Shown here piece after piece: positions 16,093-25,143 of a stretch of DNA of 44,974 nucleotides. Both the position numbers and the translations under genes were made by a program. The stretch covers positions 1 to 44,974 of the forward strand of contig JANQJV010000192.1 of the NCBI GenBank assembly GCA_028281465.1. Reading direction: 5' to 3'. Every line of letters starts with the position of its first letter. The first letter of the stretch is position 1. The stretch comes from Azospirillaceae bacterium (GTDB taxonomy: Bacteria; Pseudomonadota; Alphaproteobacteria; Azospirillales; Azospirillaceae). The notes beneath the pieces were generated by a model. It ran no database searches and was not told where the DNA came from. It was given only the letters and a program-made list of their open reading frames with translations.

Positions 16093-17658
16093 TCACCCGT
16101 GCCTAAGCGTCTGCAGCAGGCCACCCAGGTCTTCAACCAATGAATCCGTGGGTTTCGACAGATCCTTCGCCGCCCAGATCACTCGGATGGCCGAGCCATA
16201 GGACGATGCCGACGCCTTGGCCACCTCGCTGAAGCGAGTATTGAAGAGCTCCGCGTCGGTTGAGACCTGCCGCACCACACCAATGATCTCCTGGGTCACG
16301 CCGTCTTGGCGGCCGATCGATTCGACAACCACCTTCGCGAGCGCGCTGATCTTCTCGATCGTTTGGCTGATATCCTGGATGGCCGCCACGGCGTCCTGTG
16401 TGGTCACCTGGATATTCGCCACCTGGCTGGAAATGTCTTCGGTTGCTTTGGCCGTTTGGCCGGCCAAATTTTTGACTTCGGTTGCAACGACGGCAAATCC
16501 CTTGCCCGCATCCCCTGCCCGTGCCGCCTCGATCGTGGCGTTCAAGGCGAGAAGATTGGTTTGCGATGCAATCCCGCTGATCAATTGAACCACCTCGCCG
16601 ATCCGCTCCGCCGCCTGGGCAAGACCACGGACCGTCTGATCGGTCACCAGAGCCTGGTCGACCGCATGACGAGCGATGTTGGACGACTCGGAAACCTTTC
16701 TGCCAACGTCGGAAACGGATTGGGACAAGGCGAGTGTGGCGTCGTTCAGACTGGCGACATTCGTGGCCGTGCGGATGGACGCCTCGGTGGCCCCAAGCGA
16801 CCGGTCGGCCGTATTGCCCACCTTCTGGCCCATGCGACCTGCGGTCAAGACGATGCGTTCTGCGCTGGCGCGGAAGTAGTCGGCCGTCTCGGTCAAGGTG
16901 GATTCGAACTCATCGGCGATCTTCAGCATGGCGGCGCGGCGCTCCTCCTGGACCTGCCGCTTCATCGCATCGCTTTCTTGCGCCAACCGGTCCATTTCGA
17001 TCGCGTTCTCCTTGAACGTTTGCACCGCCGCAGCCATCCGCCCGACCTCATCAGACCGGTCCAACGCGGGCACCTGCACCGCTTTGTCACCATCCGCCAA
17101 CGCCGACATGGTATCGGTGATCCGCACGATGGGGCGGGTGACCGTGCGCAAGATCAGGATCAGCACAACCGACGTCACGAGGAGGACCAGAAATCCGATT
17201 CCGGCGATCATCACGCTGCGCTCGCGGATAAAGCGCTCTGCCCGCGCAACCGAAAAGCGCAGCTCGATCGCCCCCAACACCTCCTCGTCGTCGCCCTCGG
17301 ATCGCACCACCGGCAGACTGCGGATGATCAAGGCCTGCGACACGGAGTCGGTATCGCCATGGCTGGCGAAGACGCCGTCGTTCGGCGTTGTGATCCGGCT
17401 GCCGACATAGTCCGGGTCCGTGGCCATCGCCTCGAGCAGGGCACCGGCGCCGGTCTCGTCCAGGTTCCAGAGCGCCTCGCTCGCACCGTTGGACAGAATC
17501 GTGGCACTCAGATGGGCACGCCGCTCGATGTTGTCCCGGGCATCCGATTCGTTCATGGCTGTGACGCCGACAACCGCCAATATGGCAACCACCACCTGTA
17601 AGAGGGCAATCGGCACAACGGCCCGCACCATGAGACTCCGAGACATGAACACGACCAT
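16093..17658 (-). CDS. Methyl-accepting chemotaxis protein
   Basis: A 521-residue transducer. TM1 spans about 10-34, a periplasmic sensor of about 115 residues follows, TM2 is at about 149-171, and HAMP at about 172-224 (starting RTVTRPIVRI). The cytoplasmic hairpin tip is clear: GIASQTNLLALNATIEAARA, then GKGFAVVATEVKNLAGQ. The sensor is too divergent to name a ligand. No CheR/CheB-tethering pentapeptide is seen at the C-terminus. The ATG at 17658 has GGAG 8 bases upstream. It heads a run of three response regulator genes on the same strand, so it may signal to them as well as to the main chemotaxis array. Confidence 0.93.
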   Translation of the reverse strand: MVVFMSRSLMVRAVVPIALLQVVVAILAVVGVTAMNESDARDNIERRAHLSATILSNGASEALWNLDETGAGALLEAMATDPDYVGSRITTPNDGVFASHGDTDSVSQALIIRSLPVVRSEGDDEEVLGAIELRFSVARAERFIRERSVMIAGIGFLVLLVTSVVLILILRTVTRPIVRITDTMSALADGDKAVQVPALDRSDEVGRMAAAVQTFKENAIEMDRLAQESDAMKRQVQEERRAAMLKIADEFESTLTETADYFRASAERIVLTAGRMGQKVGNTADRSLGATEASIRTATNVASLNDATLALSQSVSDVGRKVSESSNIARHAVDQALVTDQTVRGLAQAAERIGEVVQLISGIASQTNLLALNATIEAARAGDAGKGFAVVATEVKNLAGQTAKATEDISSQVANIQVTTQDAVAAIQDISQTIEKISALAKVVVESIGRQDGVTQEIIGVVRQVSTDAELFNTRFSEVAKASASSYGSAIRVIWAAKDLSKPTDSLVEDLGGLLQTLRHG

Positions 17659-17989
17659 GCGCTTTGCTCCGCAAGTTCCGCTGATGTTTGCTATCCGGTT
17701 TTCCTGGATTCAGCAGAGCTGGGCAATGGAAACTACGGTGCTCCTCACGCGGTGCCGACCGGTGAGGCTCGTCCACCCCCGGCTTTCAAAACTCCGGCCG
17801 ATCCGGCTCACCTCCAGAAATTTCGAATTCATGCGAACTATGCCGCAACTCTATTTTACAATGATAAGAAATCAATGCTGCAAATTCATGTCACGATACC
17901 CTGCGGTCCGGTCCCATGGCCGTGGTGCACCGAACCGACGGTTCTCCGTGCCACTCGCTCGCTTGATGCGGCTTTGCTAGGGTTTTGAT
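17659..17989. other. 331-bp divergent gap between the MCP and HD phosphohydrolase genes
   Basis: No gene is visible. The middle (about 17820-17890) is notably AT-rich and holds the putative MCP promoter at 17848-17875. The end next to the phosphohydrolase gene has AGGG upstream of its ATG but no clear promoter. Confidence 0.6.
17848..17875 (-). promoter_or_regulatory. Putative promoter of the MCP operon
   Basis: On the minus strand TTGATT (complement of 17870-17875) and TAGAGT (complement of 17848-17853) are 16 bases apart in the most AT-rich stretch of the gap. It implies a leader of about 180 bases before the MCP start. The hexamers are moderate matches to sigma-70 boxes. No sigma-28 or sigma-54 site was found. 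Confidence 0.35.
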
Positions 17990-18580
17990 ATGGCTCGACG
18001 TGCCCCGTCTCAGACCGTTCTTGACCCGGATCAATACGACCTGCTCGACGTGCCGGAGCCAACGGCCGTGATGCTGACATACTCGGGTCGTGTGGTCGAC
18101 TTGGCCAATCCTGACTTCAGCCGATTCCAAATCGAGGACATCGCCCGCCCGCTGGCCTACCAATGCCGATTTGTCGGCAATACGAGGGCGTTTTACAGCG
18201 TCGCCCAGCACTCCGTACTGGCCAGCCGCCTCGTCCCCGAGGACTTCGCATTCGAGGCGCTCATGCACGACAGTGAGGAGGCCTTAACCGGTGACTGGCC
18301 GACACCGTGGAAAGTCCGCGTCGGGCGCACTTTGATCGAGCAGGCGATCGATCCGCTCAAGCGGGCCCTAGCTAAACGCTTCGGCTTCCCGCACCCGCCG
18401 TCGCCCTGGGTGAAGATCGCCGACCGCCGTGCGCTGGCAACGGAACTGCGGGACCTGTGCGCGCCGCATCGGTTGAACTGGCAGTCCTTGCCGCCGCCAG
18501 ATGACGTGCCGATCACGCCGCTGTCGCCGGAAGATGCCATGGCGGAATTCTTGGCCCGGTACCGTGACCTGGTGCGGTGA
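17990..18580 (+). CDS. HD-domain phosphohydrolase (YfbR-like)
   Basis: A 196-residue protein of the HD hydrolase type also found on phages. The N-terminal MLTYSGRVVDLANPDFSRFQIEDIA segment is typical of this subfamily. The HD core shows His in FYSVAQHSV, the HD pair in LMHDSEEALTGDWPTPWK and a later Asp in IADRRALATE. Such proteins hydrolyse nucleoside monophosphates or related substrates in a metal-dependent way; the substrate here is unknown. The gene stands alone, divergent from the MCP operon and convergent with ppdK. Confidence 0.85.
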   Translation: MARRAPSQTVLDPDQYDLLDVPEPTAVMLTYSGRVVDLANPDFSRFQIEDIARPLAYQCRFVGNTRAFYSVAQHSVLASRLVPEDFAFEALMHDSEEALTGDWPTPWKVRVGRTLIEQAIDPLKRALAKRFGFPHPPSPWVKIADRRALATELRDLCAPHRLNWQSLPPPDDVPITPLSPEDAMAEFLARYRDLVR

Positions 18581-18602
18581 CCCCCCGTCGCCCGGTCGAC
18601 TT

Positions 18603-18638
18603 CCAATACCCGAGCCAAGTCTTGGCATTTGGTAATGG
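18603..18638. terminator. Possible hairpin between convergent phosphohydrolase and ppdK genes
   Basis: CCAATACC (18603-18610) pairs with GGTAATGG (18631-18638) with one mismatch, enclosing a palindromic GCCAAG-T-CTTGGC. The location between convergent stops suits a bidirectional terminator, but no U-tract follows. Confidence 0.3.
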
Positions 18639-18658
18639 GGACGCGATCTCCGCGCGTA

Positions 18659-21355
18659 TCATTCACTTTCAGCCGTTGCCGCACGCAGACTTGCCTGGGC
18701 CGCGCTCAAGCGAGCGATCGGCACGCGGAACGGTGAACACGACACGTAATCAAGGGTGAGACCATCGCAGAACGCGATGGAGTCCGGATCACCACCGTGT
18801 TCACCGCAGATTCCCAGCTTCAAGCTGGGTCGACCGCGCCGCCCCCGCTCCACAGCGATGGAAAGCAATTCGCCCACACCTTTCTGATCCAGAGTGACAA
18901 ACGGGTCTGCCGGCAGGATACCGGCACGCTGGTAATCCGACAGGAAAGCAGAGGAGTCGTCACGGCTGATGCCGAAGGTCGTCTGTGTCAGGTCGTTGGT
19001 TCCGAAGCTAAAGAAATCCGCCACCGCCGCGATGTCTTCGGCTCGGAGCGCCGCGCGCGGTAACTCGATCATGGTACCGACCAAGTAATGCAGGGCGTGT
19101 TCGCGCGTCTTGCTGATCTCAGTGGCCACACTATCGATGACGCCCTTGAGAATCTCCAGTTCTCGGCGCGCACCCACGAGAGGGATCATGATTTCCGGAA
19201 TGACCGGCTGGCCGGTGCACTCCGCCACATCGAGCACAGCGAGGAAGATCGCCCGCGCCTGCATCTCGTAGATTTCCGGGAAAGTGATGCCGAGCCGGCA
19301 CCCACGGTGGCCCAGCATTGGATTGCTCTCTTTGAGCCGCAATGCGCGTTGCCGCACCTTGAGCGGCTCGGAGCCCGAGGCGTCTGCAACCTGGGCCAAT
19401 TCTTCATCTGACGATGGCAGGAACTCATGCAGCGGTGGGTCGAGCAACCGGATGGTGACCGGCAAGCCGGCCATGATCGTGAACAGCTCGGCGAAATCCT
19501 TGCGTTGGATCGGTTCGATCTCAGCCAGGGCGCGCCGCCGTTCGGCCTCCGTTTCCGCCATGATCATGCGGCGTACCGCGACAATGCGGTCGGCTTCGAA
19601 GAACATATGCTCGGTCCGGCACAGACCGATGCCCTCAGCACCGAAATCGCGCGCTGTCTTGGCGTCGTGCGGCGTCTCGGCATTGGCCCGCACCCGCATG
19701 CGCCGGGTCCGATCGGCCCAAGCCATCACGGTGGCGAAGTCGCCGGACATTTCGGGCTGGATCGTCGGCACCGCACCCAACAGCACCTCACCGGAAGAAC
19801 CGTCGATGGTGATGATATCGCCGGCGCGCACCTGGATACCGGCCGCCGTCATGGTTTGGCTGCGGTAGTCGATGCGCAGCTCACCCGCCCCGGAAACGCA
19901 CGCCCGCCCCATACCGCGGGCGACCACGGCGGCATGGCTGGTCATTCCGCCGCGGGTGGTCAGTATCCCGCGGGCGGCGTGCATGCCATGAATGTCCTCT
20001 GGACTGGTCTCGACCCGGCACAGAATCACCGCTTCTCCGCGACCAGCCAAGATCTCGGCTTCATCGGCGGAAAAAGCCACCTTGCCAGACGCCGCTCCCG
20101 GCGAGGCCGGCAACCCGCGAGCCATGACATGTTTCTCAGCCGTGGGGTCAAGGGTCGGATGCAGAAGCTGGTCCAGTGCCGCCGGATCCAGTCGTAACAC
20201 CGCCTCATCTTCGGTAATCATGCCCGACTGCGCCATGTCCACGGCAATGCGCAGCGCCGCCCGTGCCGTTCTTTTGCCGCTGCGCGTCTGCAACATGAAC
20301 AAGCGACCGCGCTGAACCGTGAACTCAAGATCCTGCATGTCGCGATAATGGGTTTCCAGACGCTCGCGCAAGCGCATCAGCTCAGCAAACGCCTCTGGCA
20401 TTGCCTCTTCCATCGATGGGAGGGGCGAATCGCCCGCCTGCCGGCCTTCAATGCTGATCGGTTGCGGCGTGCGGATGCCGGCAACCACGTCCTCCCCTTG
20501 CGCGTTGATCAGAAATTCACCGTACAGCCGGTTCTCACCGGTCGATGGATTGCGCGTGAACGCCACGCCGGTGGCGCAATCGCTCCCCATGTTGCCGAAC
20601 ACCATGGCCTGCACCGTCACCGCCGTGCCCAGGTCGTCGGCAATGCCGTGCAAGAGCCGGTACGTCGTGGCACGTTGATTGCGCCACGAACCGAACACGG
20701 CGCCGATGGAGCGCCAAAGCTGATCGTTCACGTCCTGCGGAAACGGTTCGCCCAGACGATCGCCCATCATCGCCTTGTACCGGTCGATCACGGTCAGCCA
20801 GTTTTCGGCCGCAAGATCCGTATCCAGGCGGGCACCGACATCGTTCTTGTACATCTCCAGGATGTCTTCGAATTCGTGGTGGTCGACTCCCAGCACCACA
20901 TTGCCGAACATCTGCAGGAAACGGCGGTAGCTGTCGTAGGCAAACCGGGCATCACCGCTGTGCTCCGCCAATCCACGGGCGGTGGCATCATTCAGCCCGA
21001 GGTTCAGGACCGTATCCATCATGCCAGGCATGGACACCGGCGCGCCGGATCGAACGGAAACCAGGAGTGGATTGGTCGGATCGCCGAACCGCGCTCCGAC
21101 ACACCGTTCGATGAAGGCGAGAGCCGCTTCGACCGCTTCGGAGACACCGTTCGGATAGCGACGCCCATACTCATAATAGTGGCCGCAGACCGCCGTGGTG
21201 ATGGTGAAACCGGGCGGCACCGGCAGACCGAGACGACTCATTTCCGCCAAATTGGCGCCCTTGCCGCCCAAGAGCCGCTTCATGGCCGCCGATCCCTCGG
21301 CTTCACCGTTGCCGAAACGGTAGACCCAGGGGTTGGATGGTGGGTTTTCCGACAT
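18659..21355 (-). CDS. ppdK: Pyruvate, phosphate dikinase
   Basis: An 898-residue protein, the normal length. In order: N-terminal ATP-grasp (GGKGANLAEMSRLGLPVPPGF; SVRSGAPVSMPGMMDTVLNLG; TRNPSTGENRLYGEF), the phosphohistidine swivel domain with TTRGGMTSHAAVVARGMG (catalytic His, with the regulatory Thr two residues before), and the PEP/pyruvate TIM barrel with EGIGLCRTEHMFF, GHRGCRLGITFPEIY and GICGEHGGDP. It converts pyruvate, ATP and phosphate to PEP, AMP and pyrophosphate, reversibly. The ATG at 21355 begins MSENPPSNPWVYRFGNG. It follows glyS by 61 bases on the same strand; glyQ-glyS-ppdK is a known order in Rhodospirillales. Confidence 0.97.
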   Translation of the reverse strand: MSENPPSNPWVYRFGNGEAEGSAAMKRLLGGKGANLAEMSRLGLPVPPGFTITTAVCGHYYEYGRRYPNGVSEAVEAALAFIERCVGARFGDPTNPLLVSVRSGAPVSMPGMMDTVLNLGLNDATARGLAEHSGDARFAYDSYRRFLQMFGNVVLGVDHHEFEDILEMYKNDVGARLDTDLAAENWLTVIDRYKAMMGDRLGEPFPQDVNDQLWRSIGAVFGSWRNQRATTYRLLHGIADDLGTAVTVQAMVFGNMGSDCATGVAFTRNPSTGENRLYGEFLINAQGEDVVAGIRTPQPISIEGRQAGDSPLPSMEEAMPEAFAELMRLRERLETHYRDMQDLEFTVQRGRLFMLQTRSGKRTARAALRIAVDMAQSGMITEDEAVLRLDPAALDQLLHPTLDPTAEKHVMARGLPASPGAASGKVAFSADEAEILAGRGEAVILCRVETSPEDIHGMHAARGILTTRGGMTSHAAVVARGMGRACVSGAGELRIDYRSQTMTAAGIQVRAGDIITIDGSSGEVLLGAVPTIQPEMSGDFATVMAWADRTRRMRVRANAETPHDAKTARDFGAEGIGLCRTEHMFFEADRIVAVRRMIMAETEAERRRALAEIEPIQRKDFAELFTIMAGLPVTIRLLDPPLHEFLPSSDEELAQVADASGSEPLKVRQRALRLKESNPMLGHRGCRLGITFPEIYEMQARAIFLAVLDVAECTGQPVIPEIMIPLVGARRELEILKGVIDSVATEISKTREHALHYLVGTMIELPRAALRAEDIAAVADFFSFGTNDLTQTTFGISRDDSSAFLSDYQRAGILPADPFVTLDQKGVGELLSIAVERGRRGRPSLKLGICGEHGGDPDSIAFCDGLTLDYVSCSPFRVPIARLSAAQASLRAATAESE

Positions 21356-21416
21356 GCCGCTTTCCCGCAATTGGCCACGGTGCATTGAACTGTCCTGTTC
21401 CGATCTGTGCCGGCCG

Positions 21417-23564
21417 CTACCCTTCGATCCGGCCAAAATCGGCCACGGCATTAAGGGTGGCTCTGATCTGGCTCAACAGGCGCAGCCGATTACGCCGGAC
21501 GGCGGCATCTTCGGTGTTGACCGTCACCCGCTCGAAAAGCGCATCGACCGGGCCACGCAACGTGGCCAGATCTCCCATGCAAGCACTGAACGCTTCGTGC
21601 TTGAAGTGATCGGCCGACGCCGCCGATACCTCCGTCAATCGCCGAAACAGAACGATTTCTTCTTCGACCGCGAACAATGCCGGGTCGGGAGCCGCGCCGT
21701 GCGTGACACCGTCCTTCTTCTCTTCGATGCGCACGATGTTGGCGGCACGCCGGTAGGCGATCAGCAGATTGGCGCCGTCTTCGCTGACCAGGAACGTCTG
21801 GAGCGCCATGACACGGGCGACCAAACGGACCAAATCATCCTCGTCACCCAGACCGAACACGGCATCGATCAAATCATGCCGGACGCCTCGATCACGCAAC
21901 ACCCCTTTAAGCCGCTCGGCAAAGAAGGCAAGCAACTGGTCGGTCACTGTGGCCGCTGAATGGAGGTCGGTCTGCGGATACAGCGAATGCACAGCCCGGA
22001 AGGTATCGCCGAGACGCAGGCGGAGTCCATTTTCGAGCGTGATGCGAATGACACCCAAGGCGGCGCGGCGGAGGGCGAACGGGTCCTTCGACCCGGTCGG
22101 CCGTTCGCCGATGGCAAAGAAGCCAACCAGCATATCGATCTTGTCGGCCAGCGCCAAGGTGACCGAAAGTGGCGAAGTTGGACATTTGTCCGACGGACCG
22201 AGGGGTTTGTACTGCTCGGCCAGGGCGTCCGCCACGCCCGGGTCATCGCCACCCGCAAGGGCGTAGTACCGGCCCATGACACCCTGTAACTCAGGGAACT
22301 CACCAACCATGTCGGTGACCAGATCGGTCTTGCTCAAGATCGCCGCATGGCGCGCCAGTTTTGCATCAACGCCGGGCAAAGCATCGGCCAACGCACCGGT
22401 CAGCGCTTCCAGGCGCGTGGTGCGATCGAACATCGTGCCGAGACGGGCGTGAAAAACAATGGCCTTCAGCGCCCCAAGGCGGGCGCGCAACGGCGTCTTC
22501 AAGTCCTGGTCCCAAAAGAACTTGGCGTCGCTCAATCGGGCCCTCAGCACACGTTCGTTACCGGAGACGATGGTGGCATCACCATCCATCAACGGCAAAT
22601 TGGCAATAACGACGAATCGGCAGGCCAGCGCACCGTCCAACCGGCGCACGGCGAAGTACTTCTGATGCGTGCGCATCGAGGTAATCAGGACCTCCTGCGG
22701 CACCGCCATGAAGGCCTGATCGATTGAGCCGATCAAGGCGGTCGGCCATTCCACGAGGCCAGCCACTTCATCCGCCAAAGCCTCATCCGGAACCAGCGCC
22801 AAACCCTCGCGACCGACCAGCGCGGTCGCCTGGTCGAGAATGCGCTGGCGCCGTTCGGCCCGGTCGAGAATCACGTAACGCGCACGCAGGCCGTCGCAAT
22901 AACGGGCGAGGCCATCAACCGGAAAAGGATCCGGCGCGAGGAACCGGTGGCCACGCGTGATGTTGCTAAATGCCAGCACCGAACCGGCCGGGCAGGACGG
23001 GATATCGGCATCTGACATCGGGCGCGGCGACGCCATCTCCGGGCTTTGGCCAAGGAACAACCCGCCATCGAGCGGCTGGCCGTCAAAAATGGCCAAAATC
23101 CCGTGCAACGGCCGCACCCAGCGCAAACCGGACCGACCCCATCGCATGGACTTCGCCCAGGGCATGGCCAAAATCGCTTGGCCGACCAAATCGGACAACA
23201 CATCGCGCGTGTCGCGGCCGGGCCGCCGGGTCTCGGCGAACCAAAAAACCGCCTTGCCAACGGTGCGCTGCGTGCACTGGCTGAGCTCCGTCAGACCGGT
23301 GCTGCGCAGGAATCCGTCGATGGCCGGCTGCGGCGCGCCCACGCGCGGCCCTTTGCGTTCTTCCGTCTGGTCTGGCTGACGCAGCGGCAAACCGGTCACA
23401 GACAACGCCAGTCGGCGCGGCGTGCTGAACGACTTGGCTTGGGCAAACACCAGCCCGATCGCCGTCAGACGTTCCGTCACCAGCCGGCACAGATCCTCAG
23501 CACCGCGAGCCTGCAAACGGGCCGGAATCTCTTCAGAAAACAGCTCGAGCAGCAACTCGGCCAT
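21417..23564 (-). CDS. glyS: Glycine-tRNA ligase beta subunit
   Basis: A 715-residue protein beginning MAELLLELFSEEIPARLQ, the family's conserved start. Other landmarks: KGPRVGAPQPAIDGFLRSTG, MRWGRSGLRWVRPLHGI, the HD-like segment with RHAAILSKTDLVTDMVGEFPELQGVMGRYYA, and the C-terminal anticodon-binding region with VMALQTFL. The beta subunit binds the tRNA in the alpha2-beta2 enzyme. I chose the ATG at 23564, which has GGAGG 9 bases upstream; an ATG at 23570 overlaps the glyQ stop but is only 3 bases from that site. It is coupled to glyQ. Confidence 0.96.
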   Translation of the reverse strand: MAELLLELFSEEIPARLQARGAEDLCRLVTERLTAIGLVFAQAKSFSTPRRLALSVTGLPLRQPDQTEERKGPRVGAPQPAIDGFLRSTGLTELSQCTQRTVGKAVFWFAETRRPGRDTRDVLSDLVGQAILAMPWAKSMRWGRSGLRWVRPLHGILAIFDGQPLDGGLFLGQSPEMASPRPMSDADIPSCPAGSVLAFSNITRGHRFLAPDPFPVDGLARYCDGLRARYVILDRAERRQRILDQATALVGREGLALVPDEALADEVAGLVEWPTALIGSIDQAFMAVPQEVLITSMRTHQKYFAVRRLDGALACRFVVIANLPLMDGDATIVSGNERVLRARLSDAKFFWDQDLKTPLRARLGALKAIVFHARLGTMFDRTTRLEALTGALADALPGVDAKLARHAAILSKTDLVTDMVGEFPELQGVMGRYYALAGGDDPGVADALAEQYKPLGPSDKCPTSPLSVTLALADKIDMLVGFFAIGERPTGSKDPFALRRAALGVIRITLENGLRLRLGDTFRAVHSLYPQTDLHSAATVTDQLLAFFAERLKGVLRDRGVRHDLIDAVFGLGDEDDLVRLVARVMALQTFLVSEDGANLLIAYRRAANIVRIEEKKDGVTHGAAPDPALFAVEEEIVLFRRLTEVSAASADHFKHEAFSACMGDLATLRGPVDALFERVTVNTEDAAVRRNRLRLLSQIRATLNAVADFGRIEG

Positions 23565-23569
23565 GGGCA

Positions 23570-24460
23570 TCAGCCTCCGTCCAATCCGGCCAACCAGGTC
23601 TCGCAACACCCTTTGGCCAATGTGCGGACGCGGCCAATGTAGGCGGCGCGTTCGACGACGCTGATGACGCCGCGAGCATCGAGCAGATTGAACAAGTGGC
23701 TTGCCTTAATGCACTGGTCATAAGCCGGCAGCGCGAGGTGATGCTCAATCAGCATCTGGCACTCACGTTCGGCGTCGCTGAAATGCCGAAAAAGCCGCTC
23801 GGTCTCGGCATGCTCAAAGTTGTACGCGGAGAACTCTCGTTCGGAGCGCAGGAAGACATCGCCATAGCCCACCCCCGCATCGTTGAACGCGAGGTCGTAT
23901 ACATTCTCCACACCTTGGATGTACATCGCGAGACGCTCAAGACCGTAGGTCAGCTCGACCGCCACCGGGTCACACTCGATACCGCCGACCTGCTGGAAAT
24001 AGGTGTATTGCGTCACTTCCATGCCGTCGCACCAGACCTCCCATCCCAAGCCCCAGGCACCCAGGGTTGGACTTTCCCAATCATCCTCCACAAAGCGAAT
24101 GTCATGCATCGTCGGGTCGATACCGAGATGCTGCAAGCTGTCCAGATAAAGGTCCTGGCTGTTCGACGGCGATGGCTTGATGATGACTTGGTACTGGTAA
24201 TAGTGCTGCAACCGGTTCGGGTTGTTGCCGTAGCGTCCGTCCTTAGGACGGCGCGACGGTTGGACATAGGCGGCGCGCCAACTCTGCGGTCCCAGCGCAC
24301 GGAGCGTCGTCGCAGGATGGAAGGTGCCGGCACCCACTTCCATGTCGTAGGGCTGCAGGATGACGCAGCCTTGACGCGACCAGTAATCATGCAGCCTGAG
24401 AATCAGAGTCTGGAACGCGGTCTCGGCCACCGGCGGTGGACTTGGGCGGTCGGGCGCCAT
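23570..24460 (-). CDS. glyQ: Glycine-tRNA ligase alpha subunit
   Basis: A 296-residue protein of the bacterial tetrameric type. Conserved parts: [76 protein letters not shown], and [22 protein letters not shown]. It holds the active site that charges tRNA-Gly. The ATG at 24460 is preferred; a TTG at 24493 would add 11 atypical residues. The stop is followed within bases by glyS. Confidence 0.97.
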   Translation of the reverse strand: MAPDRPSPPPVAETAFQTLILRLHDYWSRQGCVILQPYDMEVGAGTFHPATTLRALGPQSWRAAYVQPSRRPKDGRYGNNPNRLQHYYQYQVIIKPSPSNSQDLYLDSLQHLGIDPTMHDIRFVEDDWESPTLGAWGLGWEVWCDGMEVTQYTYFQQVGGIECDPVAVELTYGLERLAMYIQGVENVYDLAFNDAGVGYGDVFLRSEREFSAYNFEHAETERLFRHFSDAERECQMLIEHHLALPAYDQCIKASHLFNLLDARGVISVVERAAYIGRVRTLAKGCCETWLAGLDGG

Positions 24461-24651
24461 GGGGGTCCCGCTAAGCTTCGTGTTGCACTGCAACCACGAT
24501 AGGGGGCGCCCGGGGGCGAATCAAGCCGTGTTCTGCACGCCGGCACGGTACCGGGCGCAACCGGTTCGGCCCGGCTGGTCGACCGGATCAAACCCAACGT
24601 TCCGATTCGTTTACTCGACCGACAGGGTTGCTGGTTGATTCACGCCAGCGA

Positions 24652-24885
24652 TCACCGGCGTTGCGGACATTCGACGAAGGCACAGGGCAAGACGCTCCGT
24701 GGCGCCACATAGGCACCACACACCGGACACTTGACCAAATCCTCCGCCATGGCCGGGGGGGCTGTTGGACCGTCGCGCGTAACCCGCCGCCGCCGCGTCT
24801 CGCGCACCTGCTCCGCCCAGCGGAAGCCGTACCAGACTGCCACCACCAGGGCGATCAGAACCAGAAGTTTGGAGAGACTGAACAT
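24652..24885 (-). CDS. Small single-span membrane protein with a zinc-ribbon-like C-terminus
   Basis: A 77-residue protein. Residues 1-23 (MFSLSKLLVLIALVVAVWYGF) form a membrane segment, then comes an arginine-rich stretch. The C-terminus has DLVKCPVCGAYV and a second Cys pair C-x4-C, a likely metal site. Similar short proteins are encoded next to glyQ in Rhodospirillales; their function is unknown. The ATG at 24885 gives the natural membrane start; the frame is open further upstream but that part looks unlike protein. It is 191 bases upstream of glyQ on the same strand and may share its transcript. Confidence 0.75.
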   Translation of the reverse strand: MFSLSKLLVLIALVVAVWYGFRWAEQVRETRRRRVTRDGPTAPPAMAEDLVKCPVCGAYVAPRSVLPCAFVECPQRR

Positions 24886-25143
24886 GGTTCTGCCCGAGTT
24901 AGCGATCCGTTTTGCCCAACGCCGCCTTGACTTTCTTCGCGGCCAAGCTGACAAACTTTCGAAAAAGTTGCCGACAACTGCAGGATTATTCAACCGGATA
25001 TTAAGGTATTGCACCTTTTACTAGGATCAAAGCTCGCTACCTCTCAATGCTGGCCATTTGGTCGGCATTCGGACAAAATGTCGGACAAATCCATGGTTCG
25101 ATCACACTCGATCCCGGCAACCGCAAAGGACTAGGCTGCAGGC

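Noticed and set aside
16306..17601. Long open frame on the plus strand opposite the MCP gene
   Set aside because: It is a GC-driven antisense shadow with low-complexity His, Arg and Gly content and no recognisable domain; the MCP frame is clearly real.
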